Shown: in pieces, positions 6,770 to 15,488 of the stretch | How positions within the stretch are numbered: the first letter of the stretch is position 1 | Layout: each line of letters starts with the position of its first letter | From: Phycisphaeraceae bacterium | GTDB lineage: Bacteria; Planctomycetota; Phycisphaerae; Phycisphaerales; Zrk34 | DNA length: 18,870 nt | Assembly: GCA_028281485.1 (NCBI GenBank) | Contig: JANQJT010000341.1 | Location: 1-18,870 of the forward strand | Reading direction: 5' to 3' | The notes under the pieces: generated by a model | Told to the model about the DNA's origin: nothing | Seen by the model: only the letters and a program-made list of their open reading frames with translations | Database searches by the model: none | Made by a program: the position numbers and the translations under genes

Positions 6770-6798
6770 GTCGGCCCGTGGCAGGAGGCCACGCCGAC
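6770..6798 (+). other. Hairpin with an AGGAG loop upstream of fliO
   Basis: CGTGGC (6777-6782) pairs perfectly with GCCACG (6788-6793), and GTCGG (6770-6774) with CCGAC (6794-6798), leaving a 2-nt CC bulge on the left arm. The 5-nt loop reads AGGAG, a near-ideal Shine-Dalgarno core, but the nearest ATG (6807) is about 19 nt away. No T-run follows, so it is not a standard terminator. It lies in the 116-nt fliN-fliO gap (6727-6842), which otherwise holds only possible upstream fliO starts. Confidence 0.5.
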
Positions 6799-6842
6799 AA
6801 CGCGGGATGACGCGTCTCGCGTGCTTTAGCCATGGATGGCGC

Positions 6843-7583
6843 ATGACACGGTGGAACCGTCTCATCCTTCTCGGCCTCGTCGGACTCGCCATCGCCGCAC
6901 CCCGCGCGCTGGCCGAGGACGACACGCAGGCTAACCCCCTCGGCGCCGTCAGCGTCGACGAAGCCGAGTCCACCCCCACGGAACAACCCGACACGTCCGC
7001 TTCCTTGCAAGTTGGCTCCGAAGCGCTCTATCAGCCGGCCCTGCCCGATCGCGAGCGTCTGCCGTTGGGCGCGAGCACCAACCCGCCCACACGTAGCGAG
7101 CTGAACGCCGACGTCTCGACGACCACCTGGTGGGTGCAGACCGTGCTGGCGTTGGGTGTGGTGATCTCCTTGATCTTCGCGATGCGCTGGCTGGTGCGGA
7201 AGATGAACGGCACCGCGGCCATGGGCGGCGGCGGCTCGCTCGTCGAAGTCCTCGCCCGCGCGCCGATCGGATACAAGACGCAGGTCGTATTTCTCCGTGT
7301 TAACGAACGCATCATCGTGGCCGGCCAAACCCCCGCGGGCATCAACACACTCGCACAATTTGACGAGCCCGACGACGTCGCCGCCGTCTTGCAACAGGTC
7401 ACCAGCTCGCGGACCGGCAGCATCGCCGGCGGCTTCGCCAAGATCCTCGGCCAACACCAGTCCGGCGAAAACGACATCGAAACCGGCGCAGACGATGAGG
7501 AAGTTCAGGTCGATCGCGCACGCGACGGCATGTCCAGCCTCATCAACCGTATCCGCCGCCTGCGCGATGGGGGGGAGCAATGA
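6843..7583 (+). CDS. fliO: Flagellar biosynthesis protein FliO
   Basis: FliO is a membrane protein that helps assemble the FliP ring of the export gate. From the ATG at 6843 the product is 246 residues. It has an N-terminal signal-like segment (basic start, Leu/Val/Ala core, A-R-A-L-A end at about residue 22), a variable periplasmic region, one membrane helix at about residues 98-117, and the FliO cytoplasmic domain with SLVEVLARAPIGYKTQVVFL and RIIVAGQTPAGI. In-frame starts further up (GTG 6762 with GGAG 5 nt before it, ATG 6807) would add 27 or 12 mostly basic residues in front of the signal-like segment. I chose 6843 because it places that segment first. The stop overlaps the fliP start by 4 nt (ATGA), so translation is probably coupled. 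FliO is poorly conserved; position supports the call. Confidence 0.83.
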   Translation: MTRWNRLILLGLVGLAIAAPRALAEDDTQANPLGAVSVDEAESTPTEQPDTSASLQVGSEALYQPALPDRERLPLGASTNPPTRSELNADVSTTTWWVQTVLALGVVISLIFAMRWLVRKMNGTAAMGGGGSLVEVLARAPIGYKTQVVFLRVNERIIVAGQTPAGINTLAQFDEPDDVAAVLQQVTSSRTGSIAGGFAKILGQHQSGENDIETGADDEEVQVDRARDGMSSLINRIRRLRDGGEQ

Positions 7584-8494
7584 GCCGCCCCCGCCCCCGG
7601 AATAAGAGGTGTGCTGCGCTGAACCTCCAACAGCGCCGTCGAAACCGTTTGCGCTGGGCCCTGGCGCTGCTCAGCTTGTTCGTGTGGATCGCGCCCGCCG
7701 CCAGCCAGACGTCGCCCATTGCTCCCGAGACACCCGGCCAGCTCGACCCGGTCACGATCGACAATCCCATCGAGATCGTCGAAGACGCCGCCCAGGCGTT
7801 GCCCGGCTTCGAGGGCGGCATCAGCTCCACGCTCAACGTGCTCATCCTGTTGACCGTGCTCTCGATCGCGCCGGCGATCGTCATCCTCTGCACCAGCTTT
7901 GTGCGCATCGTTGTCGTGTTGGCGCTATTGCGTCAGGCGATCGGCACGCAGTCGCTGCCGCCGTCGCAGGTCATCACCGGCCTGGCGATGTTCCTGACGT
8001 TCATGATCATGACCCCCACGTTCAACGAGATCAATCGCACGGCCCTGCAGCCTCTCTCCAACGGACAGATCGATCAGCTCACCGCCTGGTCGCAGGCCAA
8101 GCAGCCGGTCCGCGACTTCATGTTTGCCCAGATCGATCGCACAGACAACTGGGACGACGTGTACATGGTGCTCAACTACCGCGGCGTCGACACGACCCAG
8201 CCCGAGAAGCTCCGCCGCGCCGATGTCGACATGGTCACGCTCATCCCCGCGTTCATCATCAGCGAGCTGAAGACCGCGTTCCTTATCGGCTTCCGCATCT
8301 ACCTGCCGTTCCTCATCATCGACATGATCATCTCGTCGCTGCTCATCTCGATGGGCATGATGATGCTGCCGCCGGTGTTCATCTCGCTGCCCTTCAAGCT
8401 GTTGCTCTTCGTGCTCGTCGACGGCTGGCGTCTGGTCGTCGGCAACCTGCTGGACAGTTTTACCGTGGTTGCGCCCGGGTCCGGATTCGGTTAA
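7580..8494 (+). CDS. fliP: Flagellar export gate protein FliP
   Basis: FliP forms the pentameric core of the FliPQR export channel in the membrane. The 304-residue product begins with a basic region and a signal peptide (about residues 22-40, ending A-A-S), as in other FliP proteins. The family pattern follows: SFVRIVVVLALLRQAIGTQS with the PPSQVITGLAMFLTFMIM stretch, and later FLIGFRIYLPFLIIDMIISS and PFKLLLFVLVDGW near the C-terminus. Four membrane segments result. It is longer than E. coli FliP (245 aa), mainly because of the extended N-terminus and the segment before TM1. The ATG overlaps the fliO stop and has a G-rich ribosome site just before it. A 36-nt gap separates it from fliQ. Confidence 0.96.
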   Translation: MSRPRPRNKRCAALNLQQRRRNRLRWALALLSLFVWIAPAASQTSPIAPETPGQLDPVTIDNPIEIVEDAAQALPGFEGGISSTLNVLILLTVLSIAPAIVILCTSFVRIVVVLALLRQAIGTQSLPPSQVITGLAMFLTFMIMTPTFNEINRTALQPLSNGQIDQLTAWSQAKQPVRDFMFAQIDRTDNWDDVYMVLNYRGVDTTQPEKLRRADVDMVTLIPAFIISELKTAFLIGFRIYLPFLIIDMIISSLLISMGMMMLPPVFISLPFKLLLFVLVDGWRLVVGNLLDSFTVVAPGSGFG

Positions 8495-8530
8495 ACCCGC
8501 GCTATCGCGTGCGCCCGTTAAGGAGGAGCC

Positions 8531-8782
8531 ATGACTCCCGATCAAGCCATCGACATCGTCCGCCACTCCCTGCTGGTTGCGCTGATGATCAGTGCGCCGA
8601 TCCTTGCGATCGGTTTGATCGTCGGTCTGGCGGTCAGCATCTTCCAGGCGGTGACGCAGATCCAGGAGCAGACGCTCAGCTTCGTGCCCAAGATCTTCGC
8701 GATGGGCATCCTCACGATGCTCATCGTGCCGTGGATCTACAACATGATGAGCGAGTACGCCACACAGATGTTCGCGCCGTAA
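8531..8782 (+). CDS. fliQ: Flagellar export gate protein FliQ
   Basis: FliQ surrounds the FliP/FliR core of the export gate. The 83-residue product has the family layout: two hydrophobic helices (about residues 14-38 and 52-72) joined by the conserved loop with Q-A-V-T-Q-I-Q-E-Q-T-L-S-F-V-P-K. Size is close to the usual 85-90 residues. The ribosome site AAGGAGGAG, about 5 nt before the ATG, is the strongest in this window. It sits in the standard fliP-fliQ-fliR order. Confidence 0.96.
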   Translation: MTPDQAIDIVRHSLLVALMISAPILAIGLIVGLAVSIFQAVTQIQEQTLSFVPKIFAMGILTMLIVPWIYNMMSEYATQMFAP

Positions 8783-8807
8783 ATCCGCATGACTCCGAGA
8801 CGCCCCC

Positions 8808-9578
8808 ATGCCGCCCTCGATGGACGCCATCCTGCCCCACATGCCCGCCGCGCTGATGGTGATGTTTCGCCTCAGCGGCATCTTCATGTTCGGGCCCGTC
8901 TTCGGCGCCAACACCGTGCCCATCCGCGTGAAGGTGTTGCTGGCGCTGGTGCTGACGGCGTGCGTTTACCCCGTCATCCCGCCGCAGGTGCCGCTGGAAC
9001 TGAACATGGCCACGCTGGGCCTGGCGATTGGCAGCGAGATGCTCATCGGCATGGTCATCGGTTACGGCGCATCGCTGCCGCTGGCGGGCTTGCAGGTCGC
9101 CGGCCACATGATGGGTCAGCAGATGGGCCTGATGGCCGCGCAGGTCTTCAACCCCGACTTCGACGACCAGACCGAGGTGGTGGGGCAGTTCATGTATCTG
9201 GTGGCGCTGACCGTCTTCCTGCTGCTGGGCGGACACCGACAGATGCTCACCGCGCTGGTCCACAGCTTCGACAACATCCCCCTCGGCGGCTTCGTGCCCG
9301 GCGAAGACATCGTGCAGTTCATCATCGGCCTGCTCGCGGCGATGTTCGAGCTCGGCGTGCGCGTCGCTGCGCCGCTCGTCTGCCTGGTCTTCCTCGAATC
9401 CATCGCCATGGGCTTCGTCGCCCGCACCGTGCCCCAGCTGAACATCTTCTCGCTCGGCTTCCCCGTCCGCATCATCCTCGGCTTCTTCCTGCTGGTGGGG
9501 CTGACCACCATCTTCTTCGATAGCGTCACCGTCGCCATCTTCGACATGTTCGATTCGATGGCCATCTTGTTTTCTTAG
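8808..9578 (+). CDS. fliR: Flagellar export gate protein FliR
   Basis: FliR is the single-copy subunit that closes the FliPQR export channel. The 256-residue product is close to the E. coli length (261 aa). It has about six hydrophobic segments and the FliR features RLSGIFMFGPVFG near residue 22, GLQVAGHMMGQQMGLM about residues 90-105, and the C-terminal MGFVARTVPQLNIFSLGFP followed by hydrophobic GFFLL. The ATG at 8808 is used; an ATG at 8820 would remove four residues and is also possible. The ribosome site is weak. It lies 25 nt after fliQ and 13 nt before flhB. Confidence 0.95.
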   Translation: MPPSMDAILPHMPAALMVMFRLSGIFMFGPVFGANTVPIRVKVLLALVLTACVYPVIPPQVPLELNMATLGLAIGSEMLIGMVIGYGASLPLAGLQVAGHMMGQQMGLMAAQVFNPDFDDQTEVVGQFMYLVALTVFLLLGGHRQMLTALVHSFDNIPLGGFVPGEDIVQFIIGLLAAMFELGVRVAAPLVCLVFLESIAMGFVARTVPQLNIFSLGFPVRIILGFFLLVGLTTIFFDSVTVAIFDMFDSMAILFS

Positions 9579-9591
9579 GACCTGATTCTCG

Positions 9592-10671
9592 ATGCCCGAC
9601 ACCGGCGGCGAAAAATCCGAAGCCCCAACCCCACGCAGGCTCCAGGAGTCACGCGAGCAGGGCCAGGTCGCTCGCAGCCAGGACCTCGCCGCCGCCGTCG
9701 CGCTGCTCGGCGCGATGATCCTCCTGGGCATGTTCGGCCAACAACTGTTCTTCGGCATGCAGTTGATCGTTCACGACGTGCTATCGGGACGCTGGGTCGA
9801 TGACAGCGCCACCACGCCCTCCACGCCGTACCTCTGGGTCGCCAGCATGGGCACCGCGGTCCGCGCGATCACACCGATCGCGCTGGGCACGATCGCGCTG
9901 GGCATATTAGGAAACCTGCTGCAGATCGGCTTCTTGTTCACGCTCAAGCCGCTGGCGCCGAACCTCGGCAAACTCTCTCCCATCAAGGGCTTGCAGAACC
10001 TGTTTTCCATGCGATCGCTGGTGAAGTTCGCCATGTCGATGGGCAAGGTGTTCATCGTGTTGGCCGTGGCCACGGCGGTGATTTATTTCGACATGCCCAA
10101 GATCGTCGGGCTGGCGCACCTGCCGACCGAGCAGATGGTCGCCGCCGCCGCGTCACTGGTTTACTGGCTGGGCATCAAGATCGCGGCCGTGCTCATCATC
10201 ATCGCCATCCTCGACTTCGCCTATCAGAAGTGGCAGTTCACCGAGGATCAGAAGATGACCAAGGAAGAGGTGAAGGAAGAGATGAAGCGCATGGAAGGCG
10301 ACCCGCTGGTCAAGCAGCGTCGCGCAAAGGTTGCGCGACAGTTGGCGATGCAGCGCATGGGCCAGGCCGTGCCGACCGCCGACGTTGTTGTGACGAATCC
10401 CACTCACTTCTCGATCGCGCTGAAGTACGACGACTCGATGACGGCGCCGAAGGTGGTAGCCAAGGGCGCCGACCTGATGGCGATGCGCATCCGGCAACTC
10501 GCCGTGGCCAACGGCGTGCCGATCGTCGAGCGCCCGCCGCTGGCGCGAGCGCTCTACCGTCACGTCGAGGTCGGTCAAGAAATTCCCGAGAAATACTATT
10601 CCGCTGTCGCGGAAATCCTTGCTTATGTGTATCGTATTAATAACGAATCACGCGCAGCTGTCGCCGGGTGA
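9592..10671 (+). CDS. flhB: Flagellar export switch protein FlhB
   Basis: FlhB controls substrate specificity of flagellar export and cleaves itself to do so. The 359-residue product opens with the typical E-A-P-T-P-R-R-L-Q-E-S-R-E-Q-G-Q-V-A-R-S segment, has four membrane segments (about residues 36-55, 90-115, 145-165 and 180-205), and a cytoplasmic domain. The self-cleavage motif NPTH is at residues 269-272 in VVVTNPTHFSIALKY; cleavage would fall between N269 and P270. The conserved VVAKGADLMA and the ERPPLARALYR segment follow. All key positions are intact, so switching by FliK, also in this window, should operate. flhA follows after 40 nt. Confidence 0.96.
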   Translation: MPDTGGEKSEAPTPRRLQESREQGQVARSQDLAAAVALLGAMILLGMFGQQLFFGMQLIVHDVLSGRWVDDSATTPSTPYLWVASMGTAVRAITPIALGTIALGILGNLLQIGFLFTLKPLAPNLGKLSPIKGLQNLFSMRSLVKFAMSMGKVFIVLAVATAVIYFDMPKIVGLAHLPTEQMVAAAASLVYWLGIKIAAVLIIIAILDFAYQKWQFTEDQKMTKEEVKEEMKRMEGDPLVKQRRAKVARQLAMQRMGQAVPTADVVVTNPTHFSIALKYDDSMTAPKVVAKGADLMAMRIRQLAVANGVPIVERPPLARALYRHVEVGQEIPEKYYSAVAEILAYVYRINNESRAAVAG

Positions 10672-10711
10672 GGAGCGCCCGGCTTGCGAGTGAACCCATC
10701 ACGCGTTGAGC

Positions 10712-12913
10712 ATGGATGCTCGTATTTTGTCTGACGCCACCAACATCGCGATGCCTCGCTGGATGATGCAAGCCAAGCAGTACGCTTCGCTGGCGGTGCC
10801 GATCGGCCTGATCCTGCTGCTGGGCGTGATCATCGTCCCGCTGCCGCCGATCATCATGGACATCCTGATCGCCGGCAACCTCTCGCTGGCTGCGGTGATC
10901 CTGCTGACCACCGTCTACGTGCGCAGCCCGCTGGACTTCTCCGTCTTCCCGTCGCTGCTGCTGGCGACCACGCTCTTCCGCCTGGTCATCAACGTCGCGT
11001 CGACGCGCCTCATCCTCTCGGCCGAGGGCAACACGCCCGAAGCCGTCAGCGGCGTGGCCGGACAGGTCATCCAGGCGTTCGGCTCGTTCGTCACCGGCGG
11101 CAACGTCATCGTCGGCACCATCATCTTCATCATCCTCATCGTCGTGCAGTTCGTGGTGATCACCAAGGGCGCGACGCGCATCAGTGAGGTCGCGGCGCGA
11201 TTCACCCTCGACGGCATGCCGGGCAAGCAGATGGCCATCGACGCCGACCTCAACGCCGGCGTCATCGACGAGGCCGAGGCCCGCAAGCGGCGCGACTCGA
11301 TCACACGCGAAGCGGACTTCTACGGCGCGATGGACGGTGCGTCGAAGTTCGTCCGCGGCGACGCCATCGCCGGCGTCATCATCACGCTGATCAACATCGT
11401 CGGCGGCTTCGCCATCGGCGTCTTCCAGAACGGCATGAACGCCGCCGGCGCCATGGACGTGTTCACACGCCTGACCATCGGCGACGGCCTGGTCAGCCAG
11501 ATCCCCTCCTTCATCATCGCCATCGCCGCCGGCCTGATCGTCACACGCTCCTCCTCCGACCGCGACCTCGGCCACGAGCTCACCGAACAGCTCTCCAGCC
11601 GGCCCATCGCGCTGATCATCACCGCCGTCTTCCTCTTCGCCCTCAGCTTAACCGGCATGGCCCCCATCCCGCTCATCCTCATCGGCTCGTCGATCGGCGC
11701 GATCGCCTTCTTCATGACACGCAACGAGAAGCAGCAGGCCGCCGCCACCGCCGAACGCCGGCGCGCCGAGACCACCAAGCCCGCCGGCCCGCCCCCCGTC
11801 GAACAGCTGCTCACCGTCGACACCATGGAACTCGAGCTCGGCTACGGCCTGGTGCGCCTCGCCGACGCCTCCAAGGAAGGTCACCTGCTCGATCGCATCG
11901 GTCGCATCCGGCGCGAGCTGGCCGTGGAACTCGGGCTCATCGTGCCGCCCATCCGCATCCACGACAACATGCAGCTCCAGCCCAACGACTACCGCATCAA
12001 GATCCGCAACAACACCGTCACCAAGGGCCAGGTCATGCCCGGTCACCTGCTGGCGATGAACACCGGCATCGCCAGCGCACCCATCGAAGGCATCAAGACC
12101 ACCGAGCCCGCCTTCGGCATGGACGCCTGGTGGGTCGATCCCGGTCAGCGCGCCCACGTCGAGGCGCTCAACTACCTCGTCGTCGACGCCACCGAGGTCC
12201 TCGCCACGCACATCACCGAGATCATCAAGACCCACGCCGACGAGCTGCTCACGCGCGAAGAGACCAACCACCTCATCGAACAGCTCCGCGAGAAGGCGCC
12301 CAAGCTCGTCGAAGAGGTCATCGGCAACCAGATCAAGCCCGGCGACCTGCAGAAGGTGCTCCAGGCCCTGCTCCGCGAGCGCGTGCCGATCCGAGACATG
12401 GAAACGATCATCGAGACGCTGGCCGACTGGTCGACGCGCACGCAGGACCTGGAGGTGCTCACCGAGTACGTCCGCAACGCGCTGCGCCGCACGATCTGCA
12501 ACCAGTACATCGAGACCGACATCGAGACCGGCGCGACGCGTCTGTACTGCGTCACGCTCGAGCCGGCGATGGAAGACCTCATCAACGGCTACATCGAACG
12601 CAGCGCCACCGGCACCAGCATGACCGTCCCGCCGTCCGTCGCCAACCGCATCACCGCCGCCATCCTCACCGAGATGCAGAAGCTCATCGCCGCCGGCCAT
12701 CACCCGCTCGTGCTCGCCAGCCCGCAGGTCCGCGCCCAGGTCCGCCAGCTGCTCGAGCCGCACCTGCCCAACGTGGCGGTGCTCGCTTACAACGAAGTCT
12801 CCAAGGGCGTCGAGGTGGAATCCATGGGGTTGGTTCCGCTCGACACGCCCGATCCGACCGACGCGACGGTGCACACCACGCCGTCGCCAGAGCTTGAAGG
12901 GGTTACCCGTTGA
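10712..12913 (+). CDS. flhA: Flagellar export protein FlhA
   Basis: FlhA is the large export-gate subunit that couples the proton gradient to protein export and docks chaperone-substrate complexes. The 733-residue product has about eight N-terminal membrane segments, the FHIPEP-family signature RISEVAARFTLDGMPGKQM (about residues 156-174), and a long cytoplasmic C-terminal domain from about residue 330. The ATG at 10712 is chosen; an in-frame TTG at 10706 adds two residues, and an ATG at 10751 would drop 13. None has a clear Shine-Dalgarno sequence. The gene's TGA at 12911-12913 overlaps the TTG start of flhF (TTGA), so the two are probably coupled. Confidence 0.95.
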   Translation: MDARILSDATNIAMPRWMMQAKQYASLAVPIGLILLLGVIIVPLPPIIMDILIAGNLSLAAVILLTTVYVRSPLDFSVFPSLLLATTLFRLVINVASTRLILSAEGNTPEAVSGVAGQVIQAFGSFVTGGNVIVGTIIFIILIVVQFVVITKGATRISEVAARFTLDGMPGKQMAIDADLNAGVIDEAEARKRRDSITREADFYGAMDGASKFVRGDAIAGVIITLINIVGGFAIGVFQNGMNAAGAMDVFTRLTIGDGLVSQIPSFIIAIAAGLIVTRSSSDRDLGHELTEQLSSRPIALIITAVFLFALSLTGMAPIPLILIGSSIGAIAFFMTRNEKQQAAATAERRRAETTKPAGPPPVEQLLTVDTMELELGYGLVRLADASKEGHLLDRIGRIRRELAVELGLIVPPIRIHDNMQLQPNDYRIKIRNNTVTKGQVMPGHLLAMNTGIASAPIEGIKTTEPAFGMDAWWVDPGQRAHVEALNYLVVDATEVLATHITEIIKTHADELLTREETNHLIEQLREKAPKLVEEVIGNQIKPGDLQKVLQALLRERVPIRDMETIIETLADWSTRTQDLEVLTEYVRNALRRTICNQYIETDIETGATRLYCVTLEPAMEDLINGYIERSATGTSMTVPPSVANRITAAILTEMQKLIAAGHHPLVLASPQVRAQVRQLLEPHLPNVAVLAYNEVSKGVEVESMGLVPLDTPDPTDATVHTTPSPELEGVTR

Positions 12914-14127
12914 ACCTGAAGACCTATCAGGCAAACGACATGAATCAGGCCTTGGCCCTGGTCAAACGCGACCTCGGCTCCGACGCCGTCATCCTCCACA
13001 CACGCAAGGTCCGCCGCGGCGGCATCCTTGGCCTCGGCGCACGAGAAGTCGTGGAGATCACCGCCTCCAACGACGTGAACGTTGCGCAGCGCACGCGCAA
13101 GTCGCGCACCGCTGCACCCAGCGCCGCCAATCCCAACGCCGCCACGCTCAGCATGCTCGCCAAGGCGTACGGCCAAAAGACGCAATCTAACGGCAACGCC
13201 GCTCCCGCCCCCGCCGCTCAACCCGCACCCACATCGGCGCAACCCGACCCCCAGCTCGCCGCCGAACTCAAGCAGATCAAGCAGATGGTCCGACAGGTCG
13301 TCAGCGCCACGCGTGAAGATTCCACGCCGGCCCTGCCCGACAACCTCGTTGATCACTACGTCCAGCTCATCGGCCAGGAACTCGCCGAAGAACTCGCGCA
13401 GGAAGTCATCGACGCCGTGCAGGACGGCGCACCGGCCAACAAGAAGGAAACCCGCAAGGCCATCGCCGAACAGATCGCCAAGCTCGTCGCCGTCGACGAT
13501 CGCGACCTGCACGAGTCCCGCCCCGACGACGGCCGCCCGCGCACCATCGCCCTGGTCGGTCCGACCGGCGTCGGCAAGACCACCACCATCGCCAAGCTCG
13601 CCGCCACCTTCAAACTCAAGCAGCGACTCAACGTCGCCATGATCACCATCGACACCTACCGCATCGCCGCCGTCGATCAGCTCCGCACCTACGCCGACAT
13701 CATCGGCCTGCCCCTGCACATCGTGAACACCCCCATGGAGATGTCCGCGGCGATCGATCGGTGCAACGGCTACGACGTCGTGCTCATCGACACCGCCGGC
13801 CGCAGCCCCAAGGACAGCGAGAAGCTCGACCAGCTCGGTTCCTTCATCGACGCCGCCAAGCCCCACGAGGTCCACCTCGTCCTGTCAAGCACCGCCTCGG
13901 AATCCGTCTTAATGGAGGCCGCCGAGCGGTTCAGCGCCATCCGCACAGACCGCGTGATTTTTACTAAAATGGATGAGGCGGTGAACTTCGGTGTCGTGCT
14001 CAACGTGATCCGCCGTGTGAACAAGAAGCTCAGCTACATCACCACCGGCCAGGAGGTCCCCCACGACATCGAGCGGGGCGCGGGCCACCGGCTGGCGGAA
14101 TTGTTGTTAGGAGAAGGGCTCCGATAG
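12910..14127 (+). CDS. flhF: Flagellar placement GTPase FlhF
   Basis: FlhF is an SRP-family GTPase that helps set where flagella are built. The 405-residue product starts with TTG at 12910, supported by a GAAGGGG ribosome site and by the typical FlhF opening MNLKTYQANDMNQALALVK with LGSDAVIL after it. A variable B domain follows, with Pro/Ala-rich sequence at about residues 90-115. The NG GTPase domain has the P-loop GPTGVGKTTT at 217-226, D294-T-A-G-R-S (G3), T352-K-M-D (G4) and ITTGQEVPHDIE near the end. All GTPase motifs are intact. The 3' end shares one base with the flhG start (TAGTG), and flhG encodes its likely activator. Confidence 0.95.
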   Translation: MNLKTYQANDMNQALALVKRDLGSDAVILHTRKVRRGGILGLGAREVVEITASNDVNVAQRTRKSRTAAPSAANPNAATLSMLAKAYGQKTQSNGNAAPAPAAQPAPTSAQPDPQLAAELKQIKQMVRQVVSATREDSTPALPDNLVDHYVQLIGQELAEELAQEVIDAVQDGAPANKKETRKAIAEQIAKLVAVDDRDLHESRPDDGRPRTIALVGPTGVGKTTTIAKLAATFKLKQRLNVAMITIDTYRIAAVDQLRTYADIIGLPLHIVNTPMEMSAAIDRCNGYDVVLIDTAGRSPKDSEKLDQLGSFIDAAKPHEVHLVLSSTASESVLMEAAERFSAIRTDRVIFTKMDEAVNFGVVLNVIRRVNKKLSYITTGQEVPHDIERGAGHRLAELLLGEGLR

Positions 14128-14996
14128 TGTCGAGTCAGGACCAGGCCAGCGAATTGCGGCGCATGATGTCGCGCGACCAGGCCCCCGACAAACCCAAGAA
14201 GGGGGCGCGGGTGCTCGCGGTCACGTCCGGCAAGGGCGGCGTGGGCAAGAGCAACATCGCCGTTAATCTCTCGGCGCGGCTCGCGGCGATGGGGCGGCGC
14301 GTCATCCTGCTCGATGCCGATCTGGGTATGGCCAACGCCGACGTGCTGGTCAACCTGACGACGAAGGCAAATCTTGCGCATGTCGTCGCCGGCAGAAAGA
14401 GCATCGATCAGGCCATCTGCGAAGCGCCCGGCGGCTTCCAGCTCGTCCCCGGCGCATCGGGTCTTGCGCAGATGGCGAACCTCACCGAGTTCGAAAGGGC
14501 GCGCATGATCGATCTGCTGCGCCGTCTCGACGAATCGGCCGACCTACTACTGGTTGATACCGGCGCCGGACTCAGCCCCAACGTGTTGAGTTTCGTCCTC
14601 GCCGCAGACGAGATCCTCGTTGTCACCACACCCGAACCGACGGCCGTCACCGACGCCTACGCGATGGTGAAAACCATCTCCAGACGCAAGGAAAACGCAC
14701 AAATCAACCTTCTGGTCAACATGGCGCGCGATCGACACGAAGCGCGGCGCGTGTATGAGCGGATCAACGCCGTGTGCCGCCGTTTTCTCGGACTGTCGGT
14801 GCGCGACGCCGGTCACGTGCTCTACGACGCGCGCGTCGTGCAGGCGGTGCGCCAGCGCAGTCCGTTTGTGTTACACGATCCCGACTGCGCAGCAAGTGCC
14901 TGTGTGACACAGCTCGCGCACAAGATCGATCGCCACGCCGCCGCGCCGCGCGCGACAGGTTTTATCAAACGCATGACAAATTGGCTTGCGGGATAG
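14127..14996 (+). CDS. flhG: Flagellar number regulator FlhG (MinD-like ATPase)
   Basis: FlhG (also FleN or YlxH) is a MinD-type ATPase that limits flagellar number and stimulates FlhF. The 289-residue product starts with GTG; AGGAGAAGGG lies upstream and the start overlaps the flhF TAG by one base. Residues 5-11 read DQASELR, which fits the DQAxxLR activator helix known to stimulate FlhF GTPase. The deviant Walker A is SGKGGVGKSN (34-43), with D-A-D-L-G-M-A-N-A after it, then LLLVDTGAGL and a TPEPTAVTDAYA segment as in MinD relatives. The presence of the activator motif next to flhF separates FlhG from cell-division MinD. An 84-nt stretch (14997-15080) follows with no promoter I can defend. 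Confidence 0.93.
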   Translation: MSSQDQASELRRMMSRDQAPDKPKKGARVLAVTSGKGGVGKSNIAVNLSARLAAMGRRVILLDADLGMANADVLVNLTTKANLAHVVAGRKSIDQAICEAPGGFQLVPGASGLAQMANLTEFERARMIDLLRRLDESADLLLVDTGAGLSPNVLSFVLAADEILVVTTPEPTAVTDAYAMVKTISRRKENAQINLLVNMARDRHEARRVYERINAVCRRFLGLSVRDAGHVLYDARVVQAVRQRSPFVLHDPDCAASACVTQLAHKIDRHAAAPRATGFIKRMTNWLAG

Positions 14997-15080
14997 CGCG
15001 CCGGTCGTGTAAACTTTCTCTAGCGACCAATGGATGGGTCGACAACTCAAGAGACGACTAGCGAAGGAGCGCTGCGTCCG

Positions 15081-15422
15081 ATGCCCACCCGTGTGATAGC
15101 CAGCAGTTTTGCGTTGATCGCTTTTGCGTTGGCGATCGTGATGGGGCTGTACGTGGGCAACGAGGCGATCGCGATCCTCTCCCGGGCGTTGCTTGTCATG
15201 TTCATCAGCTACTGGGTGGGGATGTGTGTCGGCGCGGTCGGACACCGCGCGATCCAGGAACACCTCAATCGCTACCGACTCGACAACCCCATCCCTCGAC
15301 TCGACGACAACCACGACATTATTTCGGGTACGGACGCGGCGTCGGAGCACGCCGCTTTGGGTTCGCAGGAAGCGACGGGCGATTCGACCGCGGAACTCAC
15401 GCCGCAGCCGAACGCCGCATGA
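15081..15422 (+). CDS. Small two-TM membrane protein of unknown function
   Basis: I do not recognise this 113-residue protein. It has two predicted membrane helices, about residues 4-25 and 34-55, joined by a short loop (NEAIAILSR). A charged cytoplasmic-looking stretch with EHLNRYRLDNPIP follows, then an acidic Ser/Ala-rich tail. The ATG at 15081 is preferred because AGGAG at 15065-15069 lies upstream (11 nt, a little long) and the hydrophobic segment then starts near the N-terminus. An in-frame ATG at 15030 would add 17 Thr/Ser/Glu-rich residues without a ribosome site. The gene lies 84 nt after flhG and 66 nt before the sigma factor gene, same strand, so it is probably part of the flagellar transcript. 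A role in flagellar assembly or sigma control is speculation. Confidence 0.62.
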   Translation: MPTRVIASSFALIAFALAIVMGLYVGNEAIAILSRALLVMFISYWVGMCVGAVGHRAIQEHLNRYRLDNPIPRLDDNHDIISGTDAASEHAALGSQEATGDSTAELTPQPNAA

Positions 15423-15488
15423 CCGACTCGCGCACACGACTTACTCGCGCAGTCTCAAGGATGATCTGATCGGTCAAGGAGCATCGAC

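Noticed and set aside
7609..8856. Long open frame over fliP and fliQ in another frame on +
   Set aside because: It is rich in Arg, His, Pro and Ala and overlaps two certain genes; typical shadow frame of GC-rich coding DNA.
10671..10690. GG and GC doublets before flhA resembling a sigma-54 -24/-12 promoter
   Set aside because: The spacing between GG and GC is 12 nt instead of 10, and the rest of the TGGCAC-N5-TTGC pattern does not match.
14127..14996. Cell-division MinD as an alternative to FlhG
   Set aside because: The N-terminal DQAxxLR motif and coupling to flhF point to FlhG.
14986..15013. TTGCGG-N16-TGTAAA before the two-TM protein gene
   Set aside because: Only 3 of 6 and 4 of 6 consensus positions match, which is expected by chance at this length.
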